Origin: JARRPM01 sp963765545
GTDB lineage: Bacteria; Pseudomonadota; Gammaproteobacteria; Pseudomonadales; Halieaceae
NCBI GenBank assembly: GCA_963765545.1
Contig: CAVXWW010000008.1
Location: 372,001 to 436,000, forward strand
Direction of reading: 5' to 3'
Length of the DNA stretch: 64,000 nt
Both the position numbers and the translations under genes were made by a program. Positions within the stretch are counted from its first letter, which is position 1; every line of letters starts with the position of its first letter. The notes below the pieces were generated by a model. The model did no database searches, was not told the origin of the DNA, and saw nothing but the letters and a program-made list of their open reading frames with translations. Positions 26,375 to 33,606 of this stretch are shown here, one piece after another.

Positions 26375-26398
26375 CTATATCAAAATATTTTGATATAG
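26375..26398. promoter_or_regulatory. 24-bp perfect palindrome, probable SahR operator
   Basis: Left half CTATATCAAAAT (26375-26386) and right half ATTTTGATATAG (26387-26398) are exact reverse complements. Long A/T-rich dyads of this kind are typical ArsR-family operators, and the ATATCAA/TTGATAT core resembles what I recall of the SahR motif. It begins 28 bases from the sahR start codon and lies in the shared upstream region of divergent tkt, so it could control both directions. Confidence 0.8.
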
Positions 26399-26534
26399 AT
26401 TTGAAGTGGTTCACGCAGCGCTGGAAGGGAGTAGAAATTGGATATTTTGTGCTGTTTGTTTGCCGTTCGCCGCCGCTTACGCGAAAATACCGTCCGTTTT
26501 TGCGCGCCTGCCCGCCAACCCCCTGGAGAACTCG

Positions 26535-28532
26535 ATGTCGTCCCCCCGCACTGAACTTGCCAATGCCATCCGCGCCCTGAGCATGGATGCTGTACAAAAA
26601 GCCAATAGCGGCCATCCCGGCGCACCCATGGGGATGGCGGACATTGCGGAGGTGTTGTGGAACGATTACCTGCAACACAATCCGAACAACCCGCACTGGC
26701 CCAACCGGGACAGGTTTGTCCTGTCCAATGGTCACGGCTCGATGCTGATTTACTCACTGCTGCACCTGTCGGGTTATGACCTGCCGATGGAGGAGTTGAA
26801 AAACTTCCGTCAACTGCACAGCAAAACACCCGGCCACCCCGAGTACGGCTATACCCCGGGCATAGAAACCACCACCGGCCCCCTGGGCCAGGGCCTGGCC
26901 AATGCGGTGGGTATGGCGCTGTCAGAAAAAGTGCTGGCGGCCCAGTTTAACCGGGAAGGCCATGAGGTCATCGACCACCACACCTACACCTTTGTCGGCG
27001 ACGGCTGCCTCATGGAGGGTATATCCCACGAGGTCTGCTCTCTGGCCGGCACCCTGGGCCTGGGCAAGCTGGTTGTTTTTTATGACGACAACGGCATTTC
27101 CATCGACGGCGAGGTCGAGGGCTGGTTCAACGATGACACCCCTGCTCGTTTCAAGGCTTACGACTGGCAGGTCATTAACGATGTCAACGGCCACAGCCCG
27201 TCCGAGGTCAAGGCCGCCATAGAAGCTGCCCGCCACGAGACCGGCAAGCCCACCCTGATCTGCTGCAAAACCATTATCGGTAAAGGCTCACCCAACAAGC
27301 AGGGCACAGAGGCGACTCACGGTGCCGCGTTGGGGGCCGAGGAAGTGGCGGCGACGCGCATTGCCCTGGGCTGGGAGTTCGAACCTTTTGTTATCCCCGA
27401 GCCTGTCTATGCCGGCTGGGATGCAAAGGCCGCGGGCGCTGCCCGGGAGGAAGCCTGGGAGCACAAAATGGCCGCTTACGCCGAGGCCCACCCGGCCCTT
27501 GCCGCCGAGCTGCGGCGCCGCCTGGCGGGCGAGCTGCCGGCGGACTTTTCAGCGCAGGCAAGCGCCTATATCGAGCAGTGCCAGAGCGAGGGAGCGACCA
27601 TCGCCTCGCGCAAGGCTTCCCAGAACTGTCTCAATGCCTTCGGCCCATTGCTGCCTGAACTGCTGGGGGGTTCCGCCGACCTGGCCGGTTCAAACCTGAC
27701 GATCTGGAGCGATTCCAGGGGTATCAGCGCGGATGATGCGAGCGGCAACTATATTTATTACGGTGTGCGGGAGTTTGGCATGGCCGCCATGATGAACGGC
27801 ATAGCCCTGCACGGCGGCTTCATCAACTATGGCGCCACGTTCCTGATGTTCATGGAATATGCCCGCAATGCCGTGCGCATGGCGGCGCTGATGAAACAGC
27901 AGTCGATTTTTGTGTTTACCCATGACTCTATTGGCCTTGGTGAAGATGGCCCAACCCACCAGCCGGTGGAGCAGCTGACCGCGCTGCGCAGCACCCCCAA
28001 CATGCAAACCTGGCGACCCTGCGACACGGTTGAATCGGCGGTAGCATGGAAAAACGCTATCGAGCGCCGGGACGGCCCGACTTCCCTGGTGCTCTCCCGT
28101 CAGAGCCTGCCCCACCAGGCGCGAGCCGTAGACCAGGTGGCGGCGATTGCCCGCGGTGGCTATGTATTGAGCCACTGCGAGGGAACCCCCGACGCTATCC
28201 TGATAGCCACTGGTTCGGAAGTGGGACTGGCTATGGCCGCGGCGGAACGCCTCAAGGAATCCGGGAAGCAGGTGCGGGTGGTGTCCATGCCCTGCGCGGA
28301 GATGTACGAGCAACAGGACGCGGCCTACCGCGAGAGCGTGTTGCCAAGTGATGTGCTCTCCCGGGTGGCGATCGAGGCGCTGCACGCAGACTTCTGGTAC
28401 AAGTATGTCGGCCTGGATGGGCGGGTGGTAGGTATGACGACATATGGTGAATCCGCGCCGGCCGGCGACCTGATGGATCATTTCGGATTCACCGTTGATA
28501 ACGTGGTCGCGGTGGTGGAAGAGATTCTCTGA
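26535..28532 (+). CDS. tkt: Transketolase
   Basis: Thiamine-diphosphate enzyme of the non-oxidative pentose phosphate pathway, moving two-carbon units between sugar phosphates. The 665-residue product starts MSSPRTELANAIRALSMD, with SGHPGAPMGMADIAE, the TPP-binding GDGCLMEGISHEV, FAHR-like pyrimidine-region YATFLMFMEY and THDSIGLGEDGPTHQPVEQL. Length matches E. coli TktA. GGAG precedes the ATG by 7 bases; upstream in-frame residues are not family-like. It leads the tkt-epd-pgk-fba operon. Confidence 0.97.
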   Translation: MSSPRTELANAIRALSMDAVQKANSGHPGAPMGMADIAEVLWNDYLQHNPNNPHWPNRDRFVLSNGHGSMLIYSLLHLSGYDLPMEELKNFRQLHSKTPGHPEYGYTPGIETTTGPLGQGLANAVGMALSEKVLAAQFNREGHEVIDHHTYTFVGDGCLMEGISHEVCSLAGTLGLGKLVVFYDDNGISIDGEVEGWFNDDTPARFKAYDWQVINDVNGHSPSEVKAAIEAARHETGKPTLICCKTIIGKGSPNKQGTEATHGAALGAEEVAATRIALGWEFEPFVIPEPVYAGWDAKAAGAAREEAWEHKMAAYAEAHPALAAELRRRLAGELPADFSAQASAYIEQCQSEGATIASRKASQNCLNAFGPLLPELLGGSADLAGSNLTIWSDSRGISADDASGNYIYYGVREFGMAAMMNGIALHGGFINYGATFLMFMEYARNAVRMAALMKQQSIFVFTHDSIGLGEDGPTHQPVEQLTALRSTPNMQTWRPCDTVESAVAWKNAIERRDGPTSLVLSRQSLPHQARAVDQVAAIARGGYVLSHCEGTPDAILIATGSEVGLAMAAAERLKESGKQVRVVSMPCAEMYEQQDAAYRESVLPSDVLSRVAIEALHADFWYKYVGLDGRVVGMTTYGESAPAGDLMDHFGFTVDNVVAVVEEIL

Positions 28533-28555
28533 CTGGCCCCGCCGGAGACACCGAC

Positions 28556-29566
28556 GTGTTGAGACTGGCAATCAATGGCTATGGCAGGATTGGCCGCAGT
28601 GTACTGCGGGCACTGTACGAGAGCCCGTTGCGGCCAGAACTGCAGGTGGTGGCGATCAATGAGCTGGCCGATGCGCGCACGGTTCTGCACCTCACCCGCT
28701 ACGACTCTACCCATGGGCGCTTCAACGGCACCCTCGCGGGGGATGAGAGCCAGCTGTGGGTCAATGGGGATGCTATTACACTGCTGCGGCGGCCCCGGAT
28801 AGAGGACCTGCCCTGGGCGGAACTCGGCGTGGATATGGTGCTGGAGTGCACCGGCGCTTTTTCTGACCGGGCTACCGCGGAGCTTCATCTTCAACAGGGA
28901 GCCGACAAGGTGTTGTTTTCGCAACCGGCCGAGGCCGATGTGGATGCAACCGTGGTGTATGGCGTCAATCACGACGAGCTGCTGGCGGGGCATCGCATCG
29001 CCTCCAGTGCTTCATGTACCACCAACGCCATCGTGCCGGTCATTGCGGCGCTGCACGAGGCGGTGGGAATCGAAAGCGGCACTATCACCACCATCCATTC
29101 CGCCATGAACGACCAGCCGGTGCTGGATGCCTATCACCACACTGACCTGCGCAAAACAAGGGCTGCTTCCCAGTCCATCATTCCGGTGGACACGGGTCTG
29201 GCCCGCGGTGTGGAGCGCGTTCTGCCCCAGATGGCGGGCCGTTTTACTGCTCAGGCGCTGCGGGTGCCCACCCTCAATGTCTCGGCCCTGGATCTTACGA
29301 TCTGCGCTCGTTCTGACACCGATATCGAAGCGATAAATCGCGCTTTACATGACGCAGCTCAAAGCCGCTTTGAGGGTGTGCTGGGCTATACTGAGGAGCT
29401 GCTGGCCTCCTGTGATTTCAATCACGATGCCCATTCCGGCATTGTTGATGCGAGCCAGACCCGGGTGAGCGGCAGACGACTGGTAAAGGTGCTCACCTGG
29501 TTTGACAATGAGTGGGCTTATGCCAATCGCATGCTGGACGTTGCCAGGCACTGGGCCAGTTTATAG
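28556..29566 (+). CDS. epd: D-erythrose-4-phosphate dehydrogenase
   Basis: GAPDH-family enzyme oxidising erythrose-4-phosphate to 4-phosphoerythronate in pyridoxal phosphate synthesis. The 336-residue protein has LAINGYGRIGRSVLRALYES, ASCTTNAIVPVI with the catalytic Cys, and the Epd-type GTITTIHSAMNDQPVLDAYH and DLRKTRAASQSIIPVDTGLA. These follow E. coli Epd far more closely than GapA. The start is GTG, with a TTG codon right after. Position between tkt and pgk is the classical gammaproteobacterial order. GAPDH side activity cannot be excluded. Confidence 0.88.
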   Translation: MLRLAINGYGRIGRSVLRALYESPLRPELQVVAINELADARTVLHLTRYDSTHGRFNGTLAGDESQLWVNGDAITLLRRPRIEDLPWAELGVDMVLECTGAFSDRATAELHLQQGADKVLFSQPAEADVDATVVYGVNHDELLAGHRIASSASCTTNAIVPVIAALHEAVGIESGTITTIHSAMNDQPVLDAYHHTDLRKTRAASQSIIPVDTGLARGVERVLPQMAGRFTAQALRVPTLNVSALDLTICARSDTDIEAINRALHDAAQSRFEGVLGYTEELLASCDFNHDAHSGIVDASQTRVSGRRLVKVLTWFDNEWAYANRMLDVARHWASL

Positions 29567-29603
29567 CCGTTATATATTCAAGCGCTGAGGAGAGCCAGAG
29601 TCG

Positions 29604-30782
29604 ATGACATTGAATGTAGACTTGATGCGGGAACTTGAACTCAAGGGCCGTCGGGTACTGATTCGGGAGGACCTGAATGTGCCGATCAAGGATGGCCGGG
29701 TCAGCAGCGATGCCCGCATCCGCGCTGCGCTGCCAACGATCGAAGCGGCAATAACCGCAGGCGCCCGCGTGGTACTGATGTCGCACCTGGGTCGCCCGGT
29801 GGAGGGCGAGTTCGATCCGCAGTTTTCCCTGGCCCCGGTGGCGGCGCATATTGGTGACCTGCTGGGCAAGCCTGTTGCCCTGGTGAGCGATTGGCGCGAC
29901 GGTGTCGACCTTGCCGACGGCGAGGTCGCCCTGTTGGAAAATGTGCGCTTCAATCCGGGGGAGAAGAAAGATGATGAGGCACTCGCACGCGCCTACGCCG
30001 CGCTCTGTGACGTATTTGTGATGGATGCCTTCGGGACTTCACACAGGGCCCAGGCATCTACTCATGGTGTCGCCCGCTATGCGCCGGTGGCCTGCGCCGG
30101 CCCACTGCTGGAGGGTGAGTTGAACGCGCTGGAGCAGGCCCTGGCCAAGCCGGCACGCCCCATGGTCGCCATTGTCGGCGGCTCCAAGGTGTCCACCAAG
30201 CTGACCGTGCTGGAAACCCTGTCGGACAAGGTGGATCAGCTGGTGGTGGGCGGCGGTATAGCCAATACCTTCCTGGCTGCCAGCGGCAAGCCTGTTGGCA
30301 AGTCCCTGTGTGAACACGAGCTGGTCGATACAGCCCGCTCACTGATGCAGAAAACCAGCATTCCGTTGCCCTCCGATGTGGTGACTGCCACTGAATTCTC
30401 CGAGACCGCGCAGGCCACGCTCAGGCAGGCCGCCGAGGTGGGCGAGGAAGATATGATCCTGGATATCGGCCCCGCCGCTGCCGCAGATATTGCCGCTATC
30501 CTCAAGCAGGCCGGCACCATATTATGGAACGGCCCGGTCGGTGTATTTGAATTTGACCAGTTCGCCGGGGGTACCGAAACCATTGCCCGTGCGATAGCGG
30601 ACAGCCCCGCCTTTTCCCTGGCTGGTGGTGGCGACACCCTGGCCGCAATTGACAAATTCGGCATCGCCGATAAGGTCTCCTATATATCTACCGGTGGCGG
30701 CGCCTTCCTGGAATATGTGGAAGGCAAGGTTTTGCCTGCGGTTGCGATGCTGGAGCAGCGGGCAGGCCGGGCACCGGAATAA
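29604..30782 (+). CDS. pgk: Phosphoglycerate kinase
   Basis: Glycolytic/gluconeogenic kinase interconverting 1,3-bisphosphoglycerate and 3-phosphoglycerate. The 392-residue protein has RVLIREDLNVPIKDGRV, the substrate-binding SHLGRP, LLENVRFNPGEKKDD, GGSKVSTKLTVL, the nucleotide loop WNGPVGVFEFDQF and SLAGGGDTLAAI. Length is typical. It is 37 bases after epd and 44 before fba. Confidence 0.98.
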   Translation: MTLNVDLMRELELKGRRVLIREDLNVPIKDGRVSSDARIRAALPTIEAAITAGARVVLMSHLGRPVEGEFDPQFSLAPVAAHIGDLLGKPVALVSDWRDGVDLADGEVALLENVRFNPGEKKDDEALARAYAALCDVFVMDAFGTSHRAQASTHGVARYAPVACAGPLLEGELNALEQALAKPARPMVAIVGGSKVSTKLTVLETLSDKVDQLVVGGGIANTFLAASGKPVGKSLCEHELVDTARSLMQKTSIPLPSDVVTATEFSETAQATLRQAAEVGEEDMILDIGPAAAADIAAILKQAGTILWNGPVGVFEFDQFAGGTETIARAIADSPAFSLAGGGDTLAAIDKFGIADKVSYISTGGGAFLEYVEGKVLPAVAMLEQRAGRAPE

Positions 30783-30826
30783 TCGATGGCACCATTTCTC
30801 ATCTTGCGAATGAAAGGATAACGATC

Positions 30827-31891
30827 ATGGCTTTAATCAGTATGCGACAGTTGCTGGACCACGCCGCCGAACACGGTTATGGGGTGCCGGCGTTCAACGT
30901 CAATAACCTGGAACAGACCCGGGCGATTATGGAAGCCGCAGACAAAACCGGCTCCCCGGTGATCATGCAGGCCAGTGCCGGCGCCCGCAAATATGCCGGC
31001 GCACCCTTCCTGCGGGCGATGATGGAGGCGGCCATGAATGAGTTTCCCCATATCCCCGTGGTGGTTCACCAGGATCACGGGGTATCCCCGGGAGTGTGCC
31101 AGCGGTCAATCCAGCTGGGCTTCAGTTCGGTGATGATGGACGGTTCACTGGGTGAGGACGGTAAAACCCCTATGGACTATGACTACAACGCGGCGGTCAC
31201 ACGTCAGGTGGTGGACCTGGCCCATGCCTGTGGTGTGTCGGTAGAGGGGGAGCTGGGTTGCCTGGGCTCGCTGGAGACAGGGGAGGCCGGTGAGGAAGAC
31301 GGTATCGGAGCGGAAGGCAAGCTGACCCACGACCAGATGCTTACCGACCCGGAAGAGGCGGCACAATTCGTCAAGGCTACCGGCGTCGACGCGCTGGCCA
31401 TAGCCTGTGGTACCAGCCACGGGGCCTACAAATTCAGCCGGCCTCCCACCGGCGATATCCTCGCCATCGACCGCATCAAGGAGATCAATGCCCGCATCCC
31501 CAACACCCACCTGGTTATGCATGGCTCCTCCTCTGTGCCCCAGGACTGGCTGGCGATCATTAACGAGTACGGTGGCGAAATCCCGGAGACCTACGGGGTG
31601 CCGCTGGAGCAGATTCAGGAAGGTATTCGCCACGGCGTGCGCAAGGTGAATATCGATACCGACCTGCGGCTGGCCTCCACCGGCGCGATTCGGCGTTTCC
31701 TGGCCCAGAAGCCCGCGGAGTTTGATCCCCGCAAATACCTGGCGGAAACCATCGTCGCGATGCGCGATATCTGTATAGAGCGCTATGAAGCCTTCGGCAC
31801 CGCGGGCAATGCCAGCAAAATCAAGGTCAAATCGCTTGGCGCCATGCAACTGGCCTATGATGCCGGAGAGCTTGACCAGAAGGTCAACTGA
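30827..31891 (+). CDS. fba: Class II fructose-1,6-bisphosphate aldolase
   Basis: Zinc-dependent aldolase splitting or forming fructose-1,6-bisphosphate. The 354-residue protein has YGVPAFNVNNLEQTRAIM, the zinc ligand/proton donor region VVVHQDHG, FSSVMMDGSLGEDGKT, GTSHGAYKFSRPP and VNIDTDLRLA. This is the longer FbaA/Cbb-type subclass. A strong AAAGGA lies 8 bases before the ATG. It is the last of the central carbon genes in the operon. Confidence 0.97.
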   Translation: MALISMRQLLDHAAEHGYGVPAFNVNNLEQTRAIMEAADKTGSPVIMQASAGARKYAGAPFLRAMMEAAMNEFPHIPVVVHQDHGVSPGVCQRSIQLGFSSVMMDGSLGEDGKTPMDYDYNAAVTRQVVDLAHACGVSVEGELGCLGSLETGEAGEEDGIGAEGKLTHDQMLTDPEEAAQFVKATGVDALAIACGTSHGAYKFSRPPTGDILAIDRIKEINARIPNTHLVMHGSSSVPQDWLAIINEYGGEIPETYGVPLEQIQEGIRHGVRKVNIDTDLRLASTGAIRRFLAQKPAEFDPRKYLAETIVAMRDICIERYEAFGTAGNASKIKVKSLGAMQLAYDAGELDQKVN

Positions 31892-31900
31892 GCCCGGGCC

Positions 31901-32836
31901 TTGACGCCTCGGCAGCTGCGCGAGCTGCAGGAGCAGTTGCCCGCGTTTGCCGAGGCGACTGCGCCAACGCCATTACAGCAGGCGTTTTGCCATTTCTACG
32001 ACATGGCATTTTTCGAGCGGCCCGGAGTGGAGTACCGCAGCGGCAAGGTCCAGTCGGGTAGTTTCTCCCTGGTGCTGCACCGCTGGGTGCAAGCGGGCGC
32101 CATTGGCAACCTGCTGCTGGTGCACGGTTATTTTGACCACAGTGGCCTGTTTTCCAAGCTCATCGAGTACGGTCTGTCGCGCAGTTTCAATGTGGTGATA
32201 TTTGACCTGCCGGGCCACGGCCTGTCCTCGGGTGAACAGGCGACAATAGACGACTTCGCGGATTACGGCCATGCCATCGCCGCCGTGCTGGAAGCGGCGC
32301 AGCTGCCGGATCTGCCCCTGTGGGTGATGGCGCAAAGTACCGGCTGTGCTGCCCTGGTCGAGTATGCGCGCTGTTACCCATGGCCATTTACCGCGGCTGT
32401 GATGCTGGCCCCGCTGGCCCGCCCGCTGGGATGGCGTTGGGTGCGTATGAGCCACTCGCTACTGCGGCACTTTACCCGTAGTATCGAGCGCCAGTTTGCC
32501 CCCAATTCAACGGATCCTGATTTTCTGCCGTTCCTGCGACGGGACCCCTTACAAAGCAGGCGCCTGCCCGTGGCCTGGGTGAGTGCACTGCGGCGCTGGT
32601 TGGCATCATTGCCCCCGGATGATCTGGGAGTGGGGCCGGCCCTGATTATCCAGGGCGATGCAGATCAAACCGTGGACTGGCGGTACAATGTCGACTTTTA
32701 TAGCGGCCTGTTTCCGCAAAGCCGGGTGGCAATGTTGCCCGGTGCCGGACACCAGTTGGCCAATGAGTCATCACGGCTTCGGGAGGAGTATCTCGCCTCG
32801 GTGGACCGCTGGCTGGCGGAACATAGCCTGGCATAG
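31901..32836 (+). CDS. Alpha/beta hydrolase (monoacylglycerol-lipase-like)
   Basis: A 311-residue predicted cytoplasmic hydrolase, 9 bases after fba. It has the oxyanion-region LLLVHGYFDHSGLFSKL, DLPGHGLSSGE, a nucleophile elbow written AQSTGC (Ala in place of the first Gly), acid in IQGDADQTVDW and His in PGAGHQLANES. This resembles the Hydrolase_4/lysophospholipase family. The start is TTG 31901 with no clear ribosome binding site, so the N-terminus is uncertain. Tight linkage to fba suggests cotranscription rather than shared function. Confidence 0.82.
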   Translation: MTPRQLRELQEQLPAFAEATAPTPLQQAFCHFYDMAFFERPGVEYRSGKVQSGSFSLVLHRWVQAGAIGNLLLVHGYFDHSGLFSKLIEYGLSRSFNVVIFDLPGHGLSSGEQATIDDFADYGHAIAAVLEAAQLPDLPLWVMAQSTGCAALVEYARCYPWPFTAAVMLAPLARPLGWRWVRMSHSLLRHFTRSIERQFAPNSTDPDFLPFLRRDPLQSRRLPVAWVSALRRWLASLPPDDLGVGPALIIQGDADQTVDWRYNVDFYSGLFPQSRVAMLPGAGHQLANESSRLREEYLASVDRWLAEHSLA

Positions 32837-32860
32837 CGTTTGGCATAGCGTTTGGCATAG
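32830..32860. repeat. Short tandem repeat, 12-base unit, about 2.6 copies
   Basis: The unit GGCATAGCGTTT occurs at 32830-32841 and 32842-32853, followed by GGCATAG at 32854-32860. The first copy carries the hydrolase stop codon, so extra copies fall outside the reading frame. It looks like slippage-type expansion. Confidence 0.85.
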
Positions 32861-32931
32861 TGGAAGCGGGTCAGTTTTGGGGCGGGCAGGGCCCGACGAC
32901 CGATTTTTGAGCAACAACATGAGAGGAATAT

Positions 32932-33411
32932 ATGAAGAAGAGCGGATTCCCCGTTACCAGTGTCCTGTTGGTTAGCCTGCTGCTCGCCAGCCCGGTGCTG
33001 TTGGCGCAGAACAATGCATCCTTTCCCGGTATTGAGGCGTTGATGACGCCGGGGGAGTATCAGGCTGCCGGCCTGGAAAAGCTCAGCCCGGCTGAACGCG
33101 AGGCCCTGAACGACTTTCTGATCCGCTACACAGCAGAGGATTCGCAAGTCCTGTTCAATAACGATGAAGACGTGAAAAAGGCCGTGGAAGAACAGGAAAT
33201 AGTGTCTGTGATAGTACCGCCTTTCAAGGGCTGGTCGGGCGATACGGTATTCAATCTTGAAAACGGGCAGGTCTGGCAGCAGCGACTGGGCGGCAACTAC
33301 CCCTATCGGGGGCCCAGCCCCAAGGTGAGAATAACGAAAAACTTTATGGGATTTTACCGCATGGAATTGATTGAAAGCGGTAAGGCGGTTCAGGTGAAAA
33401 GACTCAAGTAA
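32932..33411 (+). CDS. Predicted secreted protein of unknown function
   Basis: A 159-residue protein with a clear signal peptide (MKKSG..., hydrophobic core VLLVSLLLASPVLL, cleavage near LLAQ). The mature part has an acidic helical segment (LMTPGEYQAAGLEKLSPAER, then alternating charge) and a C-terminal beta-rich portion with FNLENGQVWQQRLGGNYPYRG and basic end VKRLK. The FxLENGQVWxQ pattern is seen in small exported proteins of marine gammaproteobacteria, but I cannot name a family. GAGG precedes the ATG. It lies just upstream of the TonB-dependent receptor, in the same direction. Confidence 0.8.
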   Translation: MKKSGFPVTSVLLVSLLLASPVLLAQNNASFPGIEALMTPGEYQAAGLEKLSPAEREALNDFLIRYTAEDSQVLFNNDEDVKKAVEEQEIVSVIVPPFKGWSGDTVFNLENGQVWQQRLGGNYPYRGPSPKVRITKNFMGFYRMELIESGKAVQVKRLK

Positions 33412-33443
33412 GTTCCGAAATTGTTGTTTTTTCACAAAATTAG

Positions 33444-33482
33444 GCCCCGAATTACCACGATAGGGGGATCTAAATTCGGCGC
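33444..33482. repeat. Imperfect inverted repeat upstream of the receptor gene
   Basis: GCCCCGAATT (33444-33453) and AATTCGGCGC (33473-33482) match at 9 of 10 positions with 19 bases between. The repeat lies about 30 bases upstream of the candidate promoter. It could be an operator or a hairpin in a transcript from the preceding gene. No regulator is recognised; it does not resemble a Fur box. Confidence 0.4.
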
Positions 33483-33513
33483 TTACGTGAAACAATGCGG
33501 GCATTGGGAACCC

Positions 33514-33543
33514 TTCAGAAGAAATTCCGCCCAGTGCTATAAA
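33514..33543 (+). promoter_or_regulatory. Candidate promoter of the TonB-dependent receptor gene
   Basis: TTCAGA (33514-33519), 18 bases, then TATAAA (33538-33543). The TG at 33535-33536 makes an extended -10 (TGCTATAAA). It would give a leader of about 55 bases before the receptor start codon. Sequence resemblance only. Confidence 0.4.
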
Positions 33544-33606
33544 AAATAGCGGATCGAAGGCTTCTTGAAACGTTTTGCAAACATTTCCATTTAAAGGGGA
33601 AACACC

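Noticed and set aside
28556..29566. Glycolytic GAPDH (gapA) instead of epd
   Set aside because: The region around the catalytic Cys, HSAMNDQPVLDAYH and RAASQSIIPVDTGLA follows Epd; gene order tkt-epd-pgk agrees. Activity overlap remains possible.
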